Assembly: GCF_000786205.1 (NCBI RefSeq) | Contig: NZ_JROH01000021.1 | Location: 1-60,766 of the forward strand | DNA from: Sphingomonas sp. 37zxx | Lineage (GTDB): Bacteria; Pseudomonadota; Alphaproteobacteria; Sphingomonadales; Sphingomonadaceae | Length of the DNA: 60,766 nt | Direction: 5' to 3' | Shown here: positions 1 to 11,869 of the stretch, piece by piece | Position numbering within the stretch: the first letter of the stretch is position 1 | How the letters are laid out: each line of letters begins with the position of its first letter | Translations under genes and position numbers: made by a program | Notes under the pieces: model-generated | Databases searched by the model: none | Told to the model about the DNA's origin: nothing | Seen by the model: only the letters and a program-made list of their open reading frames with translations

Positions 1-114
1 TGCTTCACTCCCTCTCGTCGCAAAGACGGCGCGAATCACAACATACTGGTATCCCTCAACTACTTTCGGATCGGGGTCTGAGACATGGGTCACGGTAAGT
101 TTGGCCCAACACAT
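1..114 (-). CDS. possible partial ORF running off the left edge
   Basis: Reading leftward from an ATG at 114 gives 38 open codons to the window edge. The peptide starts MCWAKLTVTHVSDPDP. Base composition here is visibly less GC-rich than in the neighbouring genes (codons such as GTA, GTT, GGA, TAT), and no Shine-Dalgarno site is obvious. I recognise no family. It could be the start of a real gene downstream of the TauE/SafE gene, or simply open by chance. Confidence 0.25.
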   Translation of the reverse strand, partial: MCWAKLTVTHVSDPDPKVVEGYQYVVIRAVFATRGSEA

Positions 115-130
115 TCCGGTGGGTCCGTCC

Positions 131-913
131 TTACAAAGCAGCCGCGCTTTTCCAGAGCATATAGGCCGCAACGACGAAGATCAGCACCGCGAACACCGTG
201 GTCAAATGCCCGCCGCCCGATAGTTTTCTGGCCGCGATCGCACCTCCCAGCCCGCCGATAATGCCTCCGCCGATAAACACCCCGGCCAATACCCAATCCA
301 CCAGCCCCGAAAACGCATAGTTCAGCGCGGTCGTCAGCCCGAACGCGGTCACCGCGACCAGGCTGGTGCCGACGGCGTTGATGATCGGCATGCTGGTCGA
401 CGCGACCAGCCCCGGCACGATCAGGAAACCGCCGCCAATGCCGAAGAAACCGGAAAACACGCCGGTCCCCAGGCCATAGCCCAGCACTTTGGGCGCATTG
501 GTGCGATTGCATTGTGCGCCGGGAATGCCGATCGCGTGGCGACCGCGCAGCATCAGCGCGCCGACCACCACCATCACGATCGCAAACAGAAACAGCAGCT
601 TCTGGCCGTCAAACGCCTTCCCCACCGTCGATCCGCCGAACGCGCCCAGCACGCCGGCGGCCGCGTACATCGCGCCGCAGCGCCACTTCACGCTGCCCGC
701 ACGGGCGTGGCCGATCAGGCCGGTCGCCGCATTCGCCGCCACCGCCAGCGCCGAGGTGCCGATCGCGACATGCGGATTGGTGACGCCGACCAGATAGACC
801 ATCAACGGCACCGCCAGGATCGACCCGCCACCGCCGACCAGGCCCAGCGTGAAGCCGACCAGCGATCCCGAAAGGGCACCCAGCAGATATTGCAGCGGCT
901 CGAGCATCATCAT
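131..913 (-). CDS. TauE/SafE-family sulfite/anion exporter
   Basis: A 260-residue, very hydrophobic protein with about eight membrane segments in two half-repeats. Each half has the glycine-rich motif typical of TauE/SafE (Pfam PF01925): [14 protein letters not shown] near residues 24-37 and [14 protein letters not shown] near 155-168. Family members move sulfite, sulfoacetate or related organosulfur anions across the inner membrane. It is the last gene of the minus-strand sulfide-oxidation operon, only 3 nt after the sulfide:quinone oxidoreductase fusion, so removal of sulfite or thiosulfate made by that pathway is the likely job. Three in-frame ATGs (913, 910, 907) could start it. No strong ribosome site is seen, which suggests translational coupling. 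The substrate is inferred from context. Confidence 0.9.
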   Translation of the reverse strand: MMMLEPLQYLLGALSGSLVGFTLGLVGGGGSILAVPLMVYLVGVTNPHVAIGTSALAVAANAATGLIGHARAGSVKWRCGAMYAAAGVLGAFGGSTVGKAFDGQKLLFLFAIVMVVVGALMLRGRHAIGIPGAQCNRTNAPKVLGYGLGTGVFSGFFGIGGGFLIVPGLVASTSMPIINAVGTSLVAVTAFGLTTALNYAFSGLVDWVLAGVFIGGGIIGGLGGAIAARKLSGGGHLTTVFAVLIFVVAAYMLWKSAAAL

Positions 914-916
914 GGC

Positions 917-2608
917 TCAGGCGACCTGTTGCGCGCTGGCGGCGGGCAGCATTTGCGGCGACACCATCCATTCATGCCCCTTCAGCATGCCGTTCCAGTA
1001 TATCCACGGCAGCGCCTCGGATTTCAGCAGCCAGGGCAATCGCTGCGGCTGCGTTCCGTCGATCAGCCATGTCGGAAAGCTTGGCAGCAGCTTGCCGCCA
1101 TAGCCGAATTCGGCGAGCACGATCTTGCCGCGCTCGACGGTCAACGGACACGAGCCATAGCCGTCATAGCCCGCGACCGGCGGTTTGCCCGCCAGCATCG
1201 CCAACAGGTTTACCGCGACGATCGGGGCTTGTTTGCGCACCGCCGCCGCCGTCTTGGCATTGGGCGTCGATCCGCCGTCGCCCAGCCCGAAGATGTTGGC
1301 ATAGCGGACATGCTGCATCGTCACCTGGTCGACCTCGACAAAGCCGGCCCGGTCGGCAAGCGGGCTGTCGGCGATGAACGCCGGTGCCTTTTGCGGGGGA
1401 GTGACGTGGAGCATGTCGAAACAGCGGGTGACTTCGCCCGCCTTTTCGCGGAACGTCGCGGTCTTGCCCGGCCCATCGACCGCCACCAGCGTCGATTCGA
1501 AGTTCAGATCGATGCCATAGCGCTCGACATAGTGCATCAGCGCCGGCACATATTCCTTCACCCCGAACAGCACCGCACCCGCGCTGTGAAACCCGACATA
1601 GATATCGTCGAGGACGCCGCGATCGGCCCATGCATCGCACGACAGATACATCGCCTTTTGCGGGGCGCCGGCGCATTTGATCGGCATCGGCGGCTGGGTG
1701 AACAGCGCCACGCCTTCGCGCAATTGGCGCACCAATTGCCAGGTATAGGGCGCGGTTTCGTGGCCGAAGTTCGAGGTTACGCCGTTCCGGCCCAGCGTTG
1801 CGGGCAGGCCGTCGATCTTTTGCCAATCCAGGCTGATACCCGGCGACACCACCAGCGCGCGATACCGCAAAACTTTGCCCTGCGCCGTCGTCACGCTGTC
1901 CTGCTCGGGCTGAAAGCTGGCGACCGCGTCCTTCACCCAGGTCACGCCCTTGGGGATCACCGACGCCATCGAATGGCAGGTCGAATCCAGATCGAACACG
2001 CCTGCGCCCACCATCGTCCAGCCGGGCTGGTAATGATGTTCGCCGCGCGGTTCGACGATCGCGATGCGGATCGTCGTATCACGTTTCAGCAGCGATGCGG
2101 CGGTCGCTATTCCCCCCGCCCCGCCGCCGACAATGACCACGTCATAGCGATCGGCGGGCGTGACATCGGCACCCACCCCGCCCTGCGGCGCACTTGCCGC
2201 CGCGATCCGGGCGCGATGTGCCGACAGGTTATAGCCAGCGGCGCTCGCGGCTTCGAGGATCTGCGCAGTCGGCCGCACTCCTGCCTGCGACAGCGCCCAT
2301 AAGGTGGTTGAGCGCGTACCGGTGCGGCAAAAGGCCAGCGTATCGCCGTCAGATGCGCGCAACGCTTCGCCAAAGGCACGGATCGAGGCGTCGTCGAACT
2401 TGCCGTTGCTGATCGGCAAATGGTGATAGGCGATACCGTTCGCCGCCGCCCGCGCGGCAAGCTCGGTGGAGGTCGGCTGTCCCGGCTCTTCGCCATCGGG
2501 GCGGTTGTTGATGATCGATCGCACCCCGCTGGCGGCAGCTTGGTCGATGTCATCGGCAACGATCTGGCTTGCTACCAGCAGATGGTCGACCAGTTTGCGG
2601 GGGGTCAT
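917..2608 (-). CDS. fusion of DUF442 phosphatase-like domain and type II sulfide:quinone oxidoreductase
   Basis: A 563-residue two-domain protein. Residues 1-115 are a DUF442/TIGR01244 tyrosine-phosphatase-like domain with the CX5R loop CRTGTRS at 94-100. From about residue 154 an FAD/NAD(P)-binding oxidoreductase begins with the Rossmann motif VVIVGGGAGG. The second part resembles human SQOR-type sulfide:quinone oxidoreductase: KCAGAPQKAMYL (Cys312) and YDGYGSCPLT (Cys487) match the two redox cysteines of that group, and GLGDGGSTPNAKTAAAV matches its FAD-binding end. It should oxidise sulfide at the membrane and pass electrons to quinone. The DUF442 domain is in other bacteria fused to the metallo-hydrolase Blh, so it may handle the persulfide product. 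The start ATG at 2608 has an excellent AAGGAGAGG site. Operon partners are the YeeE pair and the persulfide dioxygenase-like gene. Confidence 0.92.
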   Translation of the reverse strand: MTPRKLVDHLLVASQIVADDIDQAAASGVRSIINNRPDGEEPGQPTSTELAARAAANGIAYHHLPISNGKFDDASIRAFGEALRASDGDTLAFCRTGTRSTTLWALSQAGVRPTAQILEAASAAGYNLSAHRARIAAASAPQGGVGADVTPADRYDVVIVGGGAGGIATAASLLKRDTTIRIAIVEPRGEHHYQPGWTMVGAGVFDLDSTCHSMASVIPKGVTWVKDAVASFQPEQDSVTTAQGKVLRYRALVVSPGISLDWQKIDGLPATLGRNGVTSNFGHETAPYTWQLVRQLREGVALFTQPPMPIKCAGAPQKAMYLSCDAWADRGVLDDIYVGFHSAGAVLFGVKEYVPALMHYVERYGIDLNFESTLVAVDGPGKTATFREKAGEVTRCFDMLHVTPPQKAPAFIADSPLADRAGFVEVDQVTMQHVRYANIFGLGDGGSTPNAKTAAAVRKQAPIVAVNLLAMLAGKPPVAGYDGYGSCPLTVERGKIVLAEFGYGGKLLPSFPTWLIDGTQPQRLPWLLKSEALPWIYWNGMLKGHEWMVSPQMLPAASAQQVA

Positions 2609-2628
2609 CGCGCCTCTCCTTGGGTAAT

Positions 2629-3069
2629 TCAGCGTGCGTCAGCGATTGCCGGCTGGGGCAAGGCATCGATTTTCGTGACGAGGATGAAGCCGGCGATCAT
2701 CGCCACGATAAACACCATTGCCGCCAGCGGATTGATGGCCAGCGCGGCCAGCGCCGGGCCGGGGCACAAGCCCCCCAATGCCCAGCCGATACCGAACATC
2801 GCCGATCCGCCAAGCAGGCGCGGCGTGACCGGATCGGTATCGGGCAAGTGAAACGCCGCCTCTGCGATCGGGGTGGCCATGCGCCGCTGCACCAGCCAGG
2901 CCAGCGCCATCGGGATCATCGCACCGCCCATCACGAATGCCAGCGTCGGATCCCATCGACCAAACAGGTCGAGAAAGCCGCGCACCCGCACCGGATCGAG
3001 CATGCCCGAAACCGCAAGCCCCGCGCCAAACAACATGCCTGCGATCAGGCTGATCAAGGTTCGATTCAC
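2629..3069 (-). CDS. YeeE/YedE (DUF6691-type) sulfur transport half
   Basis: About 146 residues with four predicted membrane helices, starting at GTG 3069. That GTG overlaps the TGA of the preceding half-transporter (GTGA overlap), which indicates translational coupling. The motif GALSGMLDPVRVRGFLD-like stretch near the N-terminus (here GLAVSGMLDPVRVRGFLD) and GWALGGLCPGPAL further on are typical of the YeeE/YedE superfamily (PF04143/DUF6691), whose members import thiosulfate or related sulfur species. A longer reading in the same frame back to 3510 runs through the neighbour's coding sequence and is not used. It works with the adjacent half (3066-3503). Confidence 0.88.
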   Translation of the reverse strand: MNRTLISLIAGMLFGAGLAVSGMLDPVRVRGFLDLFGRWDPTLAFVMGGAMIPMALAWLVQRRMATPIAEAAFHLPDTDPVTPRLLGGSAMFGIGWALGGLCPGPALAALAINPLAAMVFIVAMIAGFILVTKIDALPQPAIADAR

Positions 3070-3503
3070 CAGCCGCCTCCCATCCCGTTGACGATCGCCA
3101 CGGTGGCGAAACCCGTTGCCATGAAGGTGATCGTCGCGACGATCGATCGCTTCGACAGGCGCGACATGCCGCACACGCCATGACCGCTGGTGCAACCCGA
3201 CCCCAGCCGCGTGCCGATGCCGACGACAAGACCGGCAACCGCCAGCGTCGCCAGGCTCATCGGAAAGCGCGACTCGATCGGCCCGATCAGCAGCGCCACC
3301 AGCGCCGCGCCGATCGGCAGCCCGACGACAAAGGCGATCGCCAGCGCCCGGGGCGTGCCGCCGCCAAGCCCGATCGCGCGCGCCGCCATGCCGCTCACCC
3401 CGGCGATGCGCCCGGTACCCAGCAGCATGATCGCTGCGGCGGTGCCGATCATCAGCCCGCCGATCAGCCCCTGCAACGGCATGGAATAGGCCGGAAACAT
3501 CAC
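3066..3503 (-). CDS. YeeE/YedE-family sulfur transport half
   Basis: About 145 residues with four membrane helices. The motifs GTAAAIMLLGTGRIAGVSGM and GSGCTSGHGVCGMSRLS, the latter with the conserved Cys/His cluster, are the hallmark of YeeE/YedE thiosulfate/sulfur-uptake proteins (PF04143). It can start at GTG 3503 or ATG 3500; both overlap the TGA of the metallo-hydrolase gene, so the operon is translationally linked. With the following gene it forms the split two-subunit arrangement common in Proteobacteria, next to ArsR and sulfide-oxidation genes. The transported species is probably thiosulfate or sulfide-derived sulfur; this is inferred. Confidence 0.9.
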   Translation of the reverse strand: MMFPAYSMPLQGLIGGLMIGTAAAIMLLGTGRIAGVSGMAARAIGLGGGTPRALAIAFVVGLPIGAALVALLIGPIESRFPMSLATLAVAGLVVGIGTRLGSGCTSGHGVCGMSRLSKRSIVATITFMATGFATVAIVNGMGGGW

Positions 3504-4435
3504 AGCGCATCCAGCGGGATTTTGAGGTAACGGGTGCCGTTATCCTCTGGCTCGGGCAAATTGCCGCCGCGCATGTTGATCTGGATCGACGGCAGGATCA
3601 GCTTGGGCATCGACAGCGTCGCATCACGCCGGGTCCGCATTTCGACGAACTCGTCCTCCCCCACCCCTTCATGCACATGCACATTGGCGGTGCGCTGCTG
3701 GCCGATGGTGGTTTCCCAGACATAGCTGTCGCGCCCGGGCGCCTTGTAATCATGGCACAGGAATGTCCGCGTCTCGCGGGGCAATTCCATCAGCCGGCGG
3801 ATCGATCGAAACAGCTCGCGCGCGTCGCCGCCGGGAAAGTCGGCGCGCGCAGTGCCGTAATCAGGCATGAACAGCGTATCGCCGGTGAACACGGTATCGC
3901 CGATGATATAAGCCAGGTCCGCCGGCGTATGCCCCGGCACATGCAGCGCAACCGCGCGGATCGATCCGATCGAAAAGCCGTCGCCGTCATCGAACAATTT
4001 GTCGAACTGCGATCCGTCGCGCTGGAACTCGCTGCCTTCGTTGAAGATCTTGCCGAATACATTCTGCACGGTGACGATCTCACGCCCGATCGCCAGCTTG
4101 CCCCCCAGATGCTGTTGCAGATAGGGCGCGGCGGACAGGTGATCGGCATGGGCATGGGTTTCGAGCAGCCATTCGACCGTCAGCCCCTCAGTGCGGACAT
4201 AAGCGATGATCGCGTCGGCGGATTCGCGGTGCGTCCGCCCGGCGGCGGCATCGAAATCCAGCACGCTGTCGATGATCGCCGCCGCCTTGGTGGCGGGGTC
4301 ATGCACGACATAGCTGGCGGTATTGGTGGGCTCATCGAAAAATGCGCGCACCACGGGCGTCGGCATGCCGCCCGATCGCGTTTCTTCGACCAAATGGCTG
4401 GCAAGGGCGAGCGGTTCGTCCCGATCAGTTGTCAT
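3500..4435 (-). CDS. MBL-fold metallo-hydrolase, persulfide dioxygenase-like (Blh/ETHE1 group)
   Basis: 311 residues when started at ATG 4435, which has a good GAGGAGAG site; a longer reading to 4516 covers the promoter and is rejected. The metallo-beta-lactamase metal motif THAHADH lies at residues 93-99, followed by GHTPADLAYIIGD, the GDTLFMPDYGTARADFPGGD loop and CHDY. This pattern fits the Blh/ETHE1-like sulfur dioxygenases that oxidise glutathione persulfide to sulfite in the cytoplasm. It leads the minus-strand sulfide operon and is divergent from peroxiredoxin-arsR. Unlike Xylella/Agrobacterium Blh it carries no DUF442 domain; that domain is on the SQR instead. The persulfide role comes from family and context. 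Confidence 0.9.
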   Translation of the reverse strand: MTTDRDEPLALASHLVEETRSGGMPTPVVRAFFDEPTNTASYVVHDPATKAAAIIDSVLDFDAAAGRTHRESADAIIAYVRTEGLTVEWLLETHAHADHLSAAPYLQQHLGGKLAIGREIVTVQNVFGKIFNEGSEFQRDGSQFDKLFDDGDGFSIGSIRAVALHVPGHTPADLAYIIGDTVFTGDTLFMPDYGTARADFPGGDARELFRSIRRLMELPRETRTFLCHDYKAPGRDSYVWETTIGQQRTANVHVHEGVGEDEFVEMRTRRDATLSMPKLILPSIQINMRGGNLPEPEDNGTRYLKIPLDAL

Positions 4436-4459
4436 CTCGGCTCTCCTCAATGTATCGAT

Positions 4460-4482
4460 TACACGTATCATATAATCGTGTA
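4460..4482. promoter_or_regulatory. candidate ArsR operator in divergent promoter
   Basis: The 80-bp gap between the divergent metallo-hydrolase and peroxiredoxin-arsR genes is AT-rich and contains the perfect inverted repeat TACACG (4460-4465) and CGTGTA (4477-4482), separated by 11 AT-rich bases. ArsR dimers bind such 12-2-12-like dyads, and BigR-type regulators control divergent sulfide operons from this kind of position. Binding is inferred only from the symmetry and location. Confidence 0.5.
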
Positions 4483-4515
4483 GCATTATTGCGTCAAGTG
4501 CGCTAAACAGCGACA

Positions 4516-5190
4516 ATGCCGATCACTAAAGACGAGAGGTCCGATTTGTCCGCCGAGTCATTACCCGCCTGCTCGCCACTGCGCCTTGGTGAAGCAGCCC
4601 CCGATTTCACCGCCCGCTCGACTCGCGGTGTCGTGTCATTGTCGGACTTTCGCGGCCGCTGGCTGGCGCTGTTTTCGCATCCGGCGGATTTCACCCCGGT
4701 CTGCACCAGCGAATTCGTCGCGATCGCGCGCGCGCATGATCGCTTTGCCACGCTTGGCTGCGAGCTTATGGCGTTGTCGGTCGACAGCTTGTTTTCGCAC
4801 CTCGCCTGGATTCGCGCGATCAAGGATCGCTTCGATGTCGTCGTCGATTTCCCCATTATAGAAGACCCGACGCTCGAAATTGCCCGCGCCTATGGCATGG
4901 TCGGGCCGAACGCGATGGACGCCAGCGCGGTCCGCACCAGCTATTTCCTCGACCCCGACGGCATCTTGCGCGCGTCGACCTGCTATCCCGCCAGCGTCGG
5001 TCGCTCGGTCGATGAAATGCTCCGATTGGTGGCGGCGCTTCAGCGGGTTCACGACGGCAGCGCCCTCGCGCCCGCCGGCTGGATGCCGGGCAGCGATCTG
5101 CTGGCGGTGCCCAGCCACGACATCGCCGACGTGCTGGGGGCAGCCGAAGCCTCCGACTGGTTCTACCAGCCTATCAAGGACGCGCGCTGA
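4516..5190 (+). CDS. peroxiredoxin, Prx6/1-Cys type
   Basis: 224 residues. The AhpC/TSA thioredoxin fold begins LRLGEAAPDFTA, and the active-site motif PADFTPVCTSEF puts the peroxidatic cysteine at residue 63. The C-terminal part (YFLDPDGILRASTCYPASVGRS, read as two pieces) follows the Prx6 pattern of proteins that reduce H2O2, alkyl hydroperoxides or persulfides. The ATG at 4516 has no clear ribosome site. A TTG at 4546, preceded by GAGAGG with 6-nt spacing, would remove ten residues and may be the true start. It is followed 3 nt later by arsR, so the two are surely co-transcribed. In this setting it probably protects against reactive sulfur or peroxide formed during sulfide oxidation. Confidence 0.9.
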   Translation: MPITKDERSDLSAESLPACSPLRLGEAAPDFTARSTRGVVSLSDFRGRWLALFSHPADFTPVCTSEFVAIARAHDRFATLGCELMALSVDSLFSHLAWIRAIKDRFDVVVDFPIIEDPTLEIARAYGMVGPNAMDASAVRTSYFLDPDGILRASTCYPASVGRSVDEMLRLVAALQRVHDGSALAPAGWMPGSDLLAVPSHDIADVLGAAEASDWFYQPIKDAR

Positions 5191-5193
5191 GCC

Positions 5194-5571
5194 ATGACCG
5201 ACATTGCAACGCTCGACCTCGAGGCATCAGCCGAACTGCTGCGCGCGCTGGCACATGGCACCCGGCTGGCACTGCTGCGCGCGCTGATCCCGGGGGAACG
5301 CTCGGTCGGCGAGATCGATCAGATCACCAATGTCGGCCAGCCGGCCTTGAGCCAGCAACTCGGCATCCTGCGAAAAGCCGAACTGGTGCATACCCGGCGC
5401 GAGGCAAAGCTGGTCTTTTACCGGATCAACCAGGATCGGATCGCCGAAGTCAGCGCCTTGCTCGATGCGTTCGCCGGCACCGTCGCCATAGCCCTCGAAC
5501 AGGCGGCGGTGACCCAGCTACGCAGCGGCAGCGGCGCGGCGATGTTCGCACGGGTTATGCCGCGCGGCTAG
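5194..5571 (+). CDS. ArsR-family winged-helix repressor lacking cysteines
   Basis: 125 residues. The winged HTH is clear: LLRALAHGTRLALLRAL, then ERSVGEIDQIT, the recognition helix QPALSQQLGILRKAELV and the wing REAKLVFYRI. It starts 3 nt after the peroxiredoxin gene. By position it should be the BigR/SqrR-type regulator of this sulfide locus. However, BigR and SqrR sense persulfide with two conserved cysteines, and this protein contains no cysteine at all, so signal sensing must differ or be indirect. Dimer and DNA contacts are otherwise intact. Its probable operator is the 4460-4482 inverted repeat. Confidence 0.9.
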   Translation: MTDIATLDLEASAELLRALAHGTRLALLRALIPGERSVGEIDQITNVGQPALSQQLGILRKAELVHTRREAKLVFYRINQDRIAEVSALLDAFAGTVAIALEQAAVTQLRSGSGAAMFARVMPRG

Positions 5572-5640
5572 GCGGCGCCGTCAGATATTCGCCGCGATCA
5601 ATAACATGATATATGAAACTGTGCTTGTCGGATGCCATCG

Positions 5641-8868
<3,228 letters not shown>

Positions 8869-8948
8869 TCACCTTTCATAAAAACAGGCCGCGAACGACG
8901 ACCGGACCGTAACCGATCGATCGTCGTCCGCGCCGGCAGCATGCAATA

Positions 8949-11741
8949 TTAGAACGAGAAGCGAACCCCGGCATCATAACGCGGACCGAAATTCTGGAAG
9001 GTCAGCACCTGATTATCGAACCGCCCGGTGGTGATATATTTGGCGTTGAACAAATTAGTCCCCTCGACAAACACTTGCGCGAACGAATTGATGTTCAGCG
9101 CCGCGCTGCCGTCGAACTGGCCATAGTTGCGGACGAAGACCGGTTCGTTGCCCGGCCCGCCCGCCAGTGTCTGCAGGAAGCGTTCGCGGCGGTTATACGC
9201 AAGCCGCGCCGACACCCCGAACTTTTCATAGAACACCGTCGCGTTCTGTGAATTGCCGATCCCCTCGGCGGCAAAGGACTGGCCGACCTGGTCGACGTCG
9301 AACGGACGGTTGGTGTCGACAAAGGTGGCGTTGGCCTGAACGCCCAGGCCGCTCAACACCCCCGGTGCCCAATCGAGCGTATGGACCAGGTTCAGCTCCA
9401 GCCCCCTTACCTCCAGCGCTTCGGCATTGCGCGGGCGGCGAACGCTGAACCGCGCCGCGTTCGGCCCGACGATCAGCCCGCCAATCGGCAACCCGCCGGC
9501 ATTGGCGATGGCGAAATCCTCGAGCGCGAAGCTCTGGATGACGAAATCGTCGATCTTCTTGAAGAACACCGCCGCCGACAACGTGGTCGTGCGCGTCGGA
9601 TACCATTCGACCGACAGATCGGCATTGTCGGCGCTGTAGGGGCGAAGCGCCGGGTTGCCGCCGCTGGCGGTCAGCGTCGCTGGCCGGAGCGTGCCGATGT
9701 CCAGGCTGGGGGCCAGATCGCCGATCGCCGGCCGGGTTAGCGTGCGATAAGCGGCGACACGCATCTGAAGCTGCGGCGTGATGCTCAGCCGGACGTTCGC
9801 CGCCGGCAGCAAGTTGCTGTAGTTCGACCGGCGTGTGATCGGGATCGCCTCACGACCATTGGCATAGACGCCGTTGTAGATCGTCGGATCGCCCGTCACC
9901 GGCAGCAGATCGGTCAACTGCAATTGCTGGCCCGATGAACTGAGCTGCGTATATTCATACCGCGCCCCGATGTTGACGAACAGCGTCATGCCGCCGATCT
10001 CGTTCTCGAAATCGGCATCGACATAGCTGGCATAGACGGTTTCCTTCACCCGCGCGCCCGGCTGCGGCGTGGCGGCATAGCCGTTCGAGGCGGCATAGAT
10101 CGCCGCCGTCGTTCCCGCCGGCTGGCCGCGCGCCAGATCGAGCGCGGTGGTCGCCGCCGGGCTTGCCAGGAAATCGAGATAGCGCCGGGCATCGAAGGTG
10201 AAGAAATTGCGCGGCACATTGTCGCCGCTAAAGGATTTCAGCGAAAACGGGGTCAGCAGCGTCGGATCGGCCAGCGTCGAATATCCGCAATAGACGCAGC
10301 CGATATTGGGGTCCGACGTGATCGGCAGATTGTCCTTGTCGCGCATCGTCCGCATCGCGCCGAACCGCACCATCCGCACCAGATCACCGCCCGGCTGCCA
10401 TTCGTTGTTCCAGCGGAACTCGTTCACCAATTCAGTCACGTCATTGCCGCCGACGACCGCGATATGCGTCCGACCAAGTGCCGGATTGCTGAAGACGGCG
10501 GGGCCATAGCCAAAGGTAGAGGGCACGCCGCCGCCCTCGGCTGCGGTCCAGCTATAGGCGCTGGGCGATCCGATCACGGCAAAGAAATTGCGCCCGCCGC
10601 CATCGTTCTTGGCGCGCGACCAGCTTGCATCCAGCACCATCCGCAACGAATCGCTGGGCTGCCATTCGGTGTTGAACCCGGCCTGATAGGTCGTGGTTTC
10701 GCGCACGCTGCCCGACGCGATGAAATCGGCATTGCCGCTGGTCGTCAGCGCCGTGACCGACCGGTTTTCGTCGATCGTCGCGGTGGCATAGCTCGATGGT
10801 TCGAACCAGCTACCCAGCGATCGGGTTTCCTGATCGCTCTTGAAGCGGTTATACAAACCATCGACTGTGAAGGTCAGCGTGTCGTTCGGCGCGAACTGGC
10901 CGACGACGGTGGCCCCCAGCCGGGTGCGATCATCGCGGGTGTTGCCGACATCCTGGTTGCGCGGGGCATATACGTTGCGCGCGATCGGCGCACTCGACGG
11001 CCCGATCGTGGTGTTGGGAATATAGCCGTCGGTGGTCGTCCGGTCGATCGACGCAATGCGGCGCTGATACGAGATCGACGCAAGTAATCCGAACCGCCCG
11101 TCGTCGAACGTGTTGCTGACCAGGCCGAACAATTGCGGCGTTACTTTTTCGCTATTGGCTTCGTACAGCGCCTTGCCCGAAACGATTCCGCGAAACCCCT
11201 TCACGTCCAGCGGGCGCGGTGTTTCGACGTTGATGGTCGCGCCGATGCCGCCACCCTGCAACGGAGCCAGCGCGCTTTTATACACCTGGGCGCCGCTGAT
11301 CAGCTCGGCAGGAATCAGGTCAAAGGAAAAGGCGCGGTTGAAATTGTCCGAGGCAAAGCTGCGCCCGTTGAATAAAACGGTATTAAAAGTCGGGCCAAGC
11401 CCGCGCACGGTGACCGACTGGCCTTCGCCGTTGCTACGATCAATCGCGACGCCGGGAATACGCTGCAGCGATTCGGCGACGTTGGCGTCGGGAAACTTGC
11501 CCAGATCCTCGGACGAAATCGCATCGAGGATGCCGCTCGCCTCGCGCTTTTGCGCTGCCGATGATTCGATGCTGCCGCGAATGCCGGTGACGATGATGTC
11601 GGTGAGCGGATCGGGATCGATCGGCGGCTGCGGCGTGGTGTCCTGAGCATATGCCGACGTGGGTGCCAGCACCAGCAGGCCGGCAAGTGCGGTGGTCGCG
11701 AACAACCCACCGCGCAGCGAAACGAGATCGTCAAAGCGCAT
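8949..11741 (-). CDS. TonB-dependent outer-membrane receptor
   Basis: 930 residues. A signal peptide runs to about residue 32 (cleavage after AYA). A TonB-box-like segment DIIVTGIR lies at 48-55, and a plug domain contains DAISSEDLGKFPDANVAESL and RIPGVAIDRSNGEGQ. A 22-strand barrel follows and ends in the aromatic outer-membrane signal RYDAGVRFSF. This subfamily (TIGR01782-like, common in Caulobacter, Sphingomonas and Xanthomonas) takes up plant oligosaccharides. It precedes the GH2 beta-galactosidase on the same strand and diverges from the halogenase-like gene, suggesting galactose-containing oligosaccharides as ligand; the ligand is inferred. Confidence 0.93.
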   Translation of the reverse strand: MRFDDLVSLRGGLFATTALAGLLVLAPTSAYAQDTTPQPPIDPDPLTDIIVTGIRGSIESSAAQKREASGILDAISSEDLGKFPDANVAESLQRIPGVAIDRSNGEGQSVTVRGLGPTFNTVLFNGRSFASDNFNRAFSFDLIPAELISGAQVYKSALAPLQGGGIGATINVETPRPLDVKGFRGIVSGKALYEANSEKVTPQLFGLVSNTFDDGRFGLLASISYQRRIASIDRTTTDGYIPNTTIGPSSAPIARNVYAPRNQDVGNTRDDRTRLGATVVGQFAPNDTLTFTVDGLYNRFKSDQETRSLGSWFEPSSYATATIDENRSVTALTTSGNADFIASGSVRETTTYQAGFNTEWQPSDSLRMVLDASWSRAKNDGGGRNFFAVIGSPSAYSWTAAEGGGVPSTFGYGPAVFSNPALGRTHIAVVGGNDVTELVNEFRWNNEWQPGGDLVRMVRFGAMRTMRDKDNLPITSDPNIGCVYCGYSTLADPTLLTPFSLKSFSGDNVPRNFFTFDARRYLDFLASPAATTALDLARGQPAGTTAAIYAASNGYAATPQPGARVKETVYASYVDADFENEIGGMTLFVNIGARYEYTQLSSSGQQLQLTDLLPVTGDPTIYNGVYANGREAIPITRRSNYSNLLPAANVRLSITPQLQMRVAAYRTLTRPAIGDLAPSLDIGTLRPATLTASGGNPALRPYSADNADLSVEWYPTRTTTLSAAVFFKKIDDFVIQSFALEDFAIANAGGLPIGGLIVGPNAARFSVRRPRNAEALEVRGLELNLVHTLDWAPGVLSGLGVQANATFVDTNRPFDVDQVGQSFAAEGIGNSQNATVFYEKFGVSARLAYNRRERFLQTLAGGPGNEPVFVRNYGQFDGSAALNINSFAQVFVEGTNLFNAKYITTGRFDNQVLTFQNFGPRYDAGVRFSF

Positions 11742-11800
11742 CTTTCATCCCCTGTCCAAAAGCCCACCCTGTTTCGGGTGTTGAACTTACGGTATGTGAA

Positions 11801-11813
11801 TTATATGATATAA
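11801..11813. promoter_or_regulatory. TATGAT-centred palindrome in divergent promoter
   Basis: The perfect inverted repeat TTATA-TGA-TATAA lies midway between the receptor gene (minus) and the halogenase-like gene (plus). The same ATATGATAT core forms the operator-like palindrome at 22357-22375, and TATGAT recurs in several other promoters of this region. It could be a GntR-family operator or, on one strand, a -10 element. Confidence 0.4.
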
Positions 11814-11869
11814 ACAACATCCAAATAGCATCGATTGATCGCATTGACGGATAGTTGCTAGGAGCGGAC

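Noticed and set aside
512..2302. 596-codon plus-strand open frame opposite the SQR fusion and TauE
   Set aside because: Arg/His/Ala-rich low-complexity translation typical of the antisense of GC-rich coding DNA; the minus-strand SQR and TauE genes have clear domains and ribosome sites.
4436..4516. longer metallo-hydrolase reading back to 4516
   Set aside because: It runs through the AT-rich divergent promoter and its inverted repeat; ATG 4435 has GAGGAGAG.
5572..5640. GCGGCG...CGCCGC pairing between arsR and GH2 as terminator
   Set aside because: Only 6 bp with a 12-nt loop and no T-run; common by chance in GC-rich DNA.
8895..8937. ACGACGA/TCGTCGT inverted repeat between receptor and GH2
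   Set aside because: Seven-bp arms with a 29-nt loop; too weak to call a processing site or terminator, though it lies in an intercistronic gap.
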